A DNA stretch of 8,674 bases from Candidatus Paceibacterota bacterium (GTDB lineage: Bacteria; Patescibacteriota; Minisyncoccia; Phycocordibacterales; CAINVO01). The stretch's first letter is position 1, and each line of letters opens with the position of its first letter. The notes beneath the pieces are model-generated. The model saw nothing but the letters and a program-made list of their open reading frames with translations. It had not been told where the DNA came from and searched no databases. Of this stretch, positions 5,753 through 8,674 are shown in pieces. The stretch covers positions 1 through 8,674 of the forward strand of contig JAQTMP010000035.1 in the NCBI GenBank assembly GCA_028714275.1, written 5' to 3'. Position numbers and translations under genes: made by a program.

Positions 5753-7153
5753 AAAATAAAATGGTCCGCGGATTTCACCGCGGACCATTTTGGTTTTAAC
5801 AATTTTTTCTTGATCTCTAATCCAGAAGCAGGGATTCGATTTCTTTCCAGCTCTGGACGACCACGACCCCTTTAAGCTTGGGCTTAACCGCTCATAATCG
5901 TCCATATTTGGTCTGAAGAGAAAACGGTGGGGGACAGAGGTCATGTGACTGATGACTTCCGGCCGATCGTCGATGAAGTGAGTGATGCCAAGTTTCTCAC
6001 AAATGGGGGCCTTTTCATGCCGTTCAGCGCAAAACTCGACGTTCGAGGCGGGGAGGCCGGTGAGTTCGTGGAAACGATTTTCGTCCAGCCATTTCCTTAC
6101 TCGAATCATCTGTTCTGCATTCACCTTTGAGACAATATGGCTATTGTTCCCAAAACGTTCAGCCACCAAGCGCTTGATGACCCTCAAGGCGTCAGGGAAG
6201 GCTTGCCTGGTGTCACCAGAACGTTCGACTATAGTGTCACCAATATCGATGCCAACGGTTTCTCTTTTTTTCCTGACCGCTAGCCACTGTTTCATCTCGC
6301 CGACGAGCGTTTTGTGTACGATGATCTCGTAGTACTGCTTCGCCGTGACTTTCCTGACTAGCTCAGGCTGGTGTTTTTTGAAACTGCCATCTGGACCAAG
6401 TTTATAAAACTCGAAGCCCAGCTTCTGGCTAATGCCGACGACGGGGGTCAAATCCCAAGGAGTATCGAATCCTGGGTCGAGGATGATGGCACCAGCCTCG
6501 CCTTTCCACAACCTTGCCATAAAGGTGCCGATACTGCCACCACTGACCTCGATGTCTTTGAATACTCCGCCATCCTTGGCTGGCATGATTATTTCAGCGA
6601 TATTTGCGGGGAAGGTGTGTGGAGCTTCACGCAGAAGCACGTACTGTTTAGGCAGAGGCATATCAGTCTCTGGTTTCAACAGAGACGTTCTGCCAAAACG
6701 GACTCTTTTGGCTTCACCCTCGGCCAGACTTTCATCATAGCCGTAGATTTCGCCAGTATTGGCATCACCTATGTATGAGGCAATGACCTTGCCATCACGC
6801 ACGAGCGCCAGCATTGTACCAACACCGTGTGACTGCTGACGCTTATAAGCCTTGGTGCCGTCAAGTGGATCAACCGTGAAGTAGATGTCGTGATCAGCGT
6901 CCGTGCAGGGGATAGCCAGCTCTTTTTCCTCGGCAATGATGCCGTAGGTAGGAAAGAGCCTGTGAATCTCGCTGATGTACATGGCCTGGGCCTTCTTGTC
7001 GCCATTGGTTACAAAATCCTCGTCGACGCCGTTGTATGCAATTTTATTTTCCACCGTGATGTTGTGACATTCGGCACGGATTATTTCAATCGCCCGCGTG
7101 ACCAGTCCAATCATCGCCTCACCTGTAGGAGTGTTTTGTATTTTATTTTTCAT
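5708..7153 (-). CDS. Inositol-monophosphatase-superfamily domain fused to HAD-like domain (frameshifted C-terminus)
   Basis: The uninterrupted frame gives 481 aa. Residues 14-275 are an IMPase/CysQ-type phosphatase, which removes phosphate from inositol phosphates, sugar phosphates or 3'-phosphoadenosine compounds. Metal-binding motifs are GIIAEEK (E75, E76), VDPLDGTKAY (D95, D98) and TPWDLTP (D234). VDPLDGTK is closer to CysQ than to classical IMPase. Residues 298-420 are a HAD-like domain: VGIDIGDTIVE (D303 nucleophile, but G305 where the usual DxD has its second Asp), S342, K381, and HFIDDRPEV (D395, D396). That change may weaken phosphatase activity. The true end is probably 5817: one added base in the G4 run (5867-5870) restores LKGVVVVQSWKEIESLLLD and a TAG, giving 445 aa. 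As written, the frame runs through a terminator and into the opposite gene. No Shine-Dalgarno precedes ATG 7153; the second ATG (codon 14) follows AGGTGAGG. Substrate unknown. Confidence 0.85.
   Translation of the reverse strand: MKNKIQNTPTGEAMIGLVTRAIEIIRAECHNITVENKIAYNGVDEDFVTNGDKKAQAMYISEIHRLFPTYGIIAEEKELAIPCTDADHDIYFTVDPLDGTKAYKRQQSHGVGTMLALVRDGKVIASYIGDANTGEIYGYDESLAEGEAKRVRFGRTSLLKPETDMPLPKQYVLLREAPHTFPANIAEIIMPAKDGGVFKDIEVSGGSIGTFMARLWKGEAGAIILDPGFDTPWDLTPVVGISQKLGFEFYKLGPDGSFKKHQPELVRKVTAKQYYEIIVHKTLVGEMKQWLAVRKKRETVGIDIGDTIVERSGDTRQAFPDALRVIKRLVAERFGNNSHIVSKVNAEQMIRVRKWLDENRFHELTGLPASNVEFCAERHEKAPICEKLGITHFIDDRPEVISHMTSVPHRFLFRPNMDDYERLSPSLKGSWSSRAGKKSNPCFWIRDQEKIVKTKMVRGEIRGPFYFLFIISIYGQFVASD
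5758..5792. terminator. Strong bidirectional terminator between converging genes
   Basis: A perfect 14-bp stem: left arm 5758-5771 (AAAATGGTCCGCGG), loop ATTTCA, right arm 5778-5791, with A4 and T4 at the ends. It serves the lysozyme-like gene (stop at 5752) from the left and the phosphatase fusion from the right. Its position 25 nt beyond the restored stop at 5817 supports that stop for the fusion gene. Confidence 0.9.
5867..5870 (-). other. Homopolymer frameshift site in the phosphatase fusion
   Basis: CCCC on the plus strand, GGGG in the gene. Reading it as five bases changes the C-terminus from an unlike sequence (GSWSSRAGKKSNPCF) to GVVVVQSWKEIESLLLD, ending in TAG at 5817-5819. The latter is what a HAD domain's last beta strand and helix look like. 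Confidence 0.75.
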
Positions 7154-7221
7154 ATTTTTTTGTTAAGGTTCTAATAAAGAGGGTTCTCTTTTTTGTTCTA
7201 TTTCTGATTTCAATATACGGC

Positions 7222-7251
7222 AGATATTTTTTCTGTGAGGAAAATATATCT
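7222..7251. repeat. Imperfect inverted repeat, possible operator upstream of the phosphatase fusion
   Basis: AGATATTTTTT (7222-7232), 8-nt spacer CTGTGAGG, AAAATATATCT (7241-7251): 10 of 11 bases pair. It covers a weak minus-strand promoter candidate (CTCACA, 16 nt, TATATT). It may bind the adjacent TrmB-type regulator or simply be AT-rich sequence. Confidence 0.35.
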
Positions 7252-7268
7252 CATGACGTACACTATTT

Positions 7269-7277
7269 TGTGGATAA
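7269..7277 (-). promoter_or_regulatory. Exact DnaA-box 9-mer (minus strand)
   Basis: TGTGGATAA on the plus strand, TTATCCACA on the minus strand. It lies just upstream of the -35 of the regulator gene (7289), the same relation to a promoter as the box at 4956. Confidence 0.35.
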
Positions 7278-7288
7278 CGACAATAAGC

Positions 7289-7317
7289 TTGCAAAATAAG
7301 GCAATAAAGGTTAATAT
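7289..7317 (+). promoter_or_regulatory. Putative promoter of the TrmB-type regulator gene
   Basis: TTGCAA (7289-7294), 17-nt spacer, TAATAT (7312-7317), each 4 of 6 to consensus. The predicted start near 7324 falls inside the inverted repeat 7321-7337. The leader is about 38 nt and has no Shine-Dalgarno sequence. Confidence 0.4.
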
Positions 7318-7320
7318 AGT

Positions 7321-7337
7321 TGTACTAATTCAGTACA
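7321..7337. promoter_or_regulatory. Candidate operator: inverted repeat TGTACT-N5-AGTACA
   Basis: A perfect 6-bp inverted repeat with a 5-nt spacer (AATTC), placed right after the -10 and over the predicted transcription start of the regulator gene, a classic site for self-repression. A second, overlapping palindrome TACATGTA lies at 7334-7341. Binding by the adjacent regulator is inferred from position only. Confidence 0.5.
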
Positions 7338-7361
7338 TGTATTGACGCAGATTACAAATAT

Positions 7362-8090
7362 ATGAAGAAAATAAAGAGATCCGTGCTAGAAAAAATAGGT
7401 TTTGATAAGCAACAGAGCGACATTTACTTGTCCCTCCTTACGCACGGGCCGGCGTCAATCTCTGACCTAGTTAGAAATACTTCTCTGCATCGTCCAGCAG
7501 TGTATAAGATTCTGCCTAGTTTAATTGATAAAAATTTGATCTCCATAATGCCGAAAGGGAAGTACAAGCTTTATGTTGCAGAGTCCCCAGACAGGATTGA
7601 AAAATTATTTACGGACCTAGAAGATCAGTTCAATTATGAGATTCAGGATTTATATGATGCTTATGAGGCTAGGAACAAAAAGCCCAGAGTGAGTTTTGCT
7701 GAGGGGAAAAAGTCTATTACAGCAACATATTCCGATGTTGTTCACAGTCTGAAAAAAGGTGATACATACTATAGATATAGCTCTGCCTTGACTCTCAATC
7801 GCGAAAAATATGTTCCTAGCGACTATCGTCGTGTACGAGACCAAAAAGGATTGGAACGCTTTATCATCACAAATGAGTCATCTAGGAAGTCTCATTCGAG
7901 GAAGCTAGGTAGGGAAGTGAAGGCTGTACCAGCTGATTTCGATCTATTCGAGTACAATATTTCTCAAATTATATTCGGCAACAAAGTCGCTTTCATCGAT
8001 TACAACTCAAAGACAACCATCACCATCGAAAATCCGATGATTGCGGAGTTTCAAAAGAAGATTTTCAAACTTTTGTTTAAGAAATTATAA
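7362..8090 (+). CDS. TrmB-family transcriptional regulator
   Basis: 242 aa. Residues about 8-70 are a winged helix-turn-helix of the TrmB type: LEKIGFDKQQSDIYLSLL, then ASISDLVRNTSLHRPAVYKILPSLIDKNLI, then the wing SIMPKGKYKLYVAESPDRI. A short coiled coil for dimerisation (about 78-105) leads to a C-terminal domain (106-242) related to the ligand-sensing part of TrmB proteins (VSFAEGKKSITATYSDVVHSL near 110-130; GNKVAFIDYNSKTTITIENPMIAEF near 206-230). TrmB proteins in archaea sense sugars; bacterial members are less well known. Divergent from the phosphatase fusion and 16 nt upstream of a DUF1653 gene, probably in one transcript. An inverted repeat at its promoter suggests self-control. Ligand and target genes are unknown. 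There is no Shine-Dalgarno before the ATG. Confidence 0.88.
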   Translation: MKKIKRSVLEKIGFDKQQSDIYLSLLTHGPASISDLVRNTSLHRPAVYKILPSLIDKNLISIMPKGKYKLYVAESPDRIEKLFTDLEDQFNYEIQDLYDAYEARNKKPRVSFAEGKKSITATYSDVVHSLKKGDTYYRYSSALTLNREKYVPSDYRRVRDQKGLERFIITNESSRKSHSRKLGREVKAVPADFDLFEYNISQIIFGNKVAFIDYNSKTTITIENPMIAEFQKKIFKLLFKKL

Positions 8091-8106
8091 ATGCTAGACT
8101 TAAAGA

Positions 8107-8412
8107 ATGGATACCATAAAAAAAGGATTTTATTATCACTACAAGCACGACCCGTCAGGCGAGATAAATAATTACGCGGAAGAAGTTATGGGCACTGCCC
8201 TACATACGGAAGAGGGGAAACTACTGGTGATCTATCGTCCGCTCTATAAAAGTGACTTTTTGGGCTCGGCGGATTATTTTGCACGACCAGCTGAGATGTT
8301 CCTGGAGATTGTAGAGAAAAATTGTGAAAAATTTAGTCGTTTTAAATTAATCACTGACGAAAAAGTCATTGCCAAACTTAGGACTATAAAGGACGGCTTG
8401 TACAAAGAATAG
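8107..8412 (+). CDS. DUF1653 domain protein
   Basis: 101 aa, most of it one DUF1653 domain: GFYYHYKHDPSGE (7-19; family pattern GxYxHYKG), GTALHTEEGKLLVIYRPLY (29-47; family AxHTET...LVVYRxLY), FARPAEMFLEIVE (58-70; family xRPxxMFxExVE), and FSRF (76-79; family PRF). DUF1653 is a small beta-rich domain of unknown function found in many bacteria. A nonstandard insertion, SDFLGSADYF (49-58), replaces the usual short GxxxLWV segment. It is placed 16 nt behind the regulator gene and is likely co-transcribed. No Shine-Dalgarno sequence precedes the ATG. The biochemical role is unknown. Confidence 0.85.
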   Translation: MDTIKKGFYYHYKHDPSGEINNYAEEVMGTALHTEEGKLLVIYRPLYKSDFLGSADYFARPAEMFLEIVEKNCEKFSRFKLITDEKVIAKLRTIKDGLYKE

Positions 8413-8509
8413 CAGTACTTCAAGGGGGGACAGCTCTTCCCAGCATATCATCACGTCGCACAATTTTACTTGTCGGAATTGTCTCGATGAAGTGAACAAC
8501 CAAAAGCAT

Positions 8510-8540
8510 AAAAGCTGGCCGCAATATCGGTCAGCTTTTT
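8510..8540 (+). terminator. Terminator of the regulator-DUF1653 transcript
   Basis: AAAAGCTGGCC (8510-8520), loop GCAATATC, GGTCAGCTTTT (8529-8539): an 11-bp stem with one G-T pair, ending in T5. It lies 98 nt after the DUF1653 stop and would also work from the other side thanks to its A run. Confidence 0.75.
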
Positions 8541-8548
8541 GCTTGGGG

Positions 8549-8612
8549 AAATATGCAGACCGAAACCAGAGACAAGTATCAAGTCTCGTTAGGTTTGTTG
8601 GTCTGCATATTT
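8549..8612. repeat. 64-nt composite stem-loop
   Basis: A perfect 13-nt outer inverted repeat, AAATATGCAGACC (8549-8561) with its complement at 8600-8612. Inside are nested AAACC/GGTTT and GAGAC/GTCTC (8569-8573 with 8583-8587) pairs, with a 9-nt apical loop AAGTATCAA. It could be a small structured RNA, a strong terminator for a gene beyond the window, or the end of a mobile or repeated element. Confidence 0.6.
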
Positions 8613-8674
8613 CTCTGCACAAATGGCAGAGGGTCGAGTTATTAATCAAGGGCAACTATCCGGGAATTCCGGAT

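Larger units (their letters stand above)
8413..8674. other. Non-coding tail with a series of stem-loops
   Basis: I see no convincing gene in these 262 nt; open frames present are short and unlike known proteins. Structure is unusually dense: a terminator hairpin (8510-8540), a 64-nt composite hairpin (8549-8612), an adjoining 6-bp hairpin CTCTGC-7 nt-GCAGAG (8613-8631), and ATCCGG-GAATT-CCGGAT at the very end (8658-8674). Confidence 0.6.

Noticed and set aside
8549..8612. Integron attC site or CRISPR repeat
   Set aside because: GTTAGGT fits the GTTRRRY core, but no matching RYYYAAC partner lies at the other end of the hairpin, and there is no repeated unit with spacers.
8347..8655. 102-codon minus-strand frame at the right end
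   Set aside because: It runs through a terminator and the long hairpin and overlaps the DUF1653 gene; no recognisable protein.
1..8674. tRNA or rRNA genes, and a TGA-to-glycine code
   Set aside because: No tRNA cloverleaf or rRNA stretch was recognised by eye, and TGA acts as the stop of the 136-aa gene with no in-frame TGA in conserved genes.

Overview
The window looks like a chromosomal segment of a bacterium of the Candidate Phyla Radiation (Patescibacteria), most likely a Parcubacteria-type lineage. This is inferred from compact genes, a small Ser/Thr-rich-linker lysozyme-like protein, a single-helix protein ending in a ...LPWC...AGY.P..NC zinc-ribbon-like module of a sort I associate with these genomes, and the near absence of Shine-Dalgarno sequences. 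A bL9 gene is present, which argues against the CPR lineages reported to lack bL9. TGA is read as an ordinary stop. No 16S rRNA is present, so the assignment is tentative.

Left part (1-4365) is housekeeping. On the minus strand lie the N-terminal part of the replicative helicase dnaB (cut by the window edge) and, upstream of it, cysS (cysteinyl-tRNA synthetase). Divergent from cysS on the plus strand are a membrane-anchored S41 C-terminal processing protease and then rplI (bL9). rplI runs head-on into rpmA (bL27). The two ribosomal protein genes share a 116-nt palindromic structure whose 23-nt arms begin exactly at each gene's stop codon.

Middle part (4442-5752) carries two envelope-type genes: a 136-aa single-helix protein and a secreted lysozyme/transglycosylase-like protein. 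They are separated by a regulatory stretch with an exact DnaA-box 9-mer, a sigma70-like promoter and a hairpin with a T-run. The lysozyme gene appears to have lost its signal-peptide start through a one-base change in an A run.

Right part (5758-8674) is accessory. A minus-strand gene fuses an inositol-monophosphatase-superfamily domain to a HAD-like domain. Its last 17 codons are recovered only if one base is added to a G4 run, so this is the second apparent homopolymer frameshift. Divergent from it is a TrmB-type regulator followed 16 nt later by a DUF1653 protein. The divergent intergenic region holds a promoter, a perfect 6-5-6 inverted repeat at the predicted transcription start, a second inverted repeat and another exact DnaA-box 9-mer, which suggests a self-regulating switch that may also control the fusion phosphatase. 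The window ends in a series of stem-loops, including a 64-nt composite hairpin.

Most of the genes are ordinary families. The most interesting points are the fused phosphatases with their regulator, the shared rplI/rpmA palindrome, the two frameshifts, and the recurring pattern of -10-like hexamers 5-9 nt from start codons.
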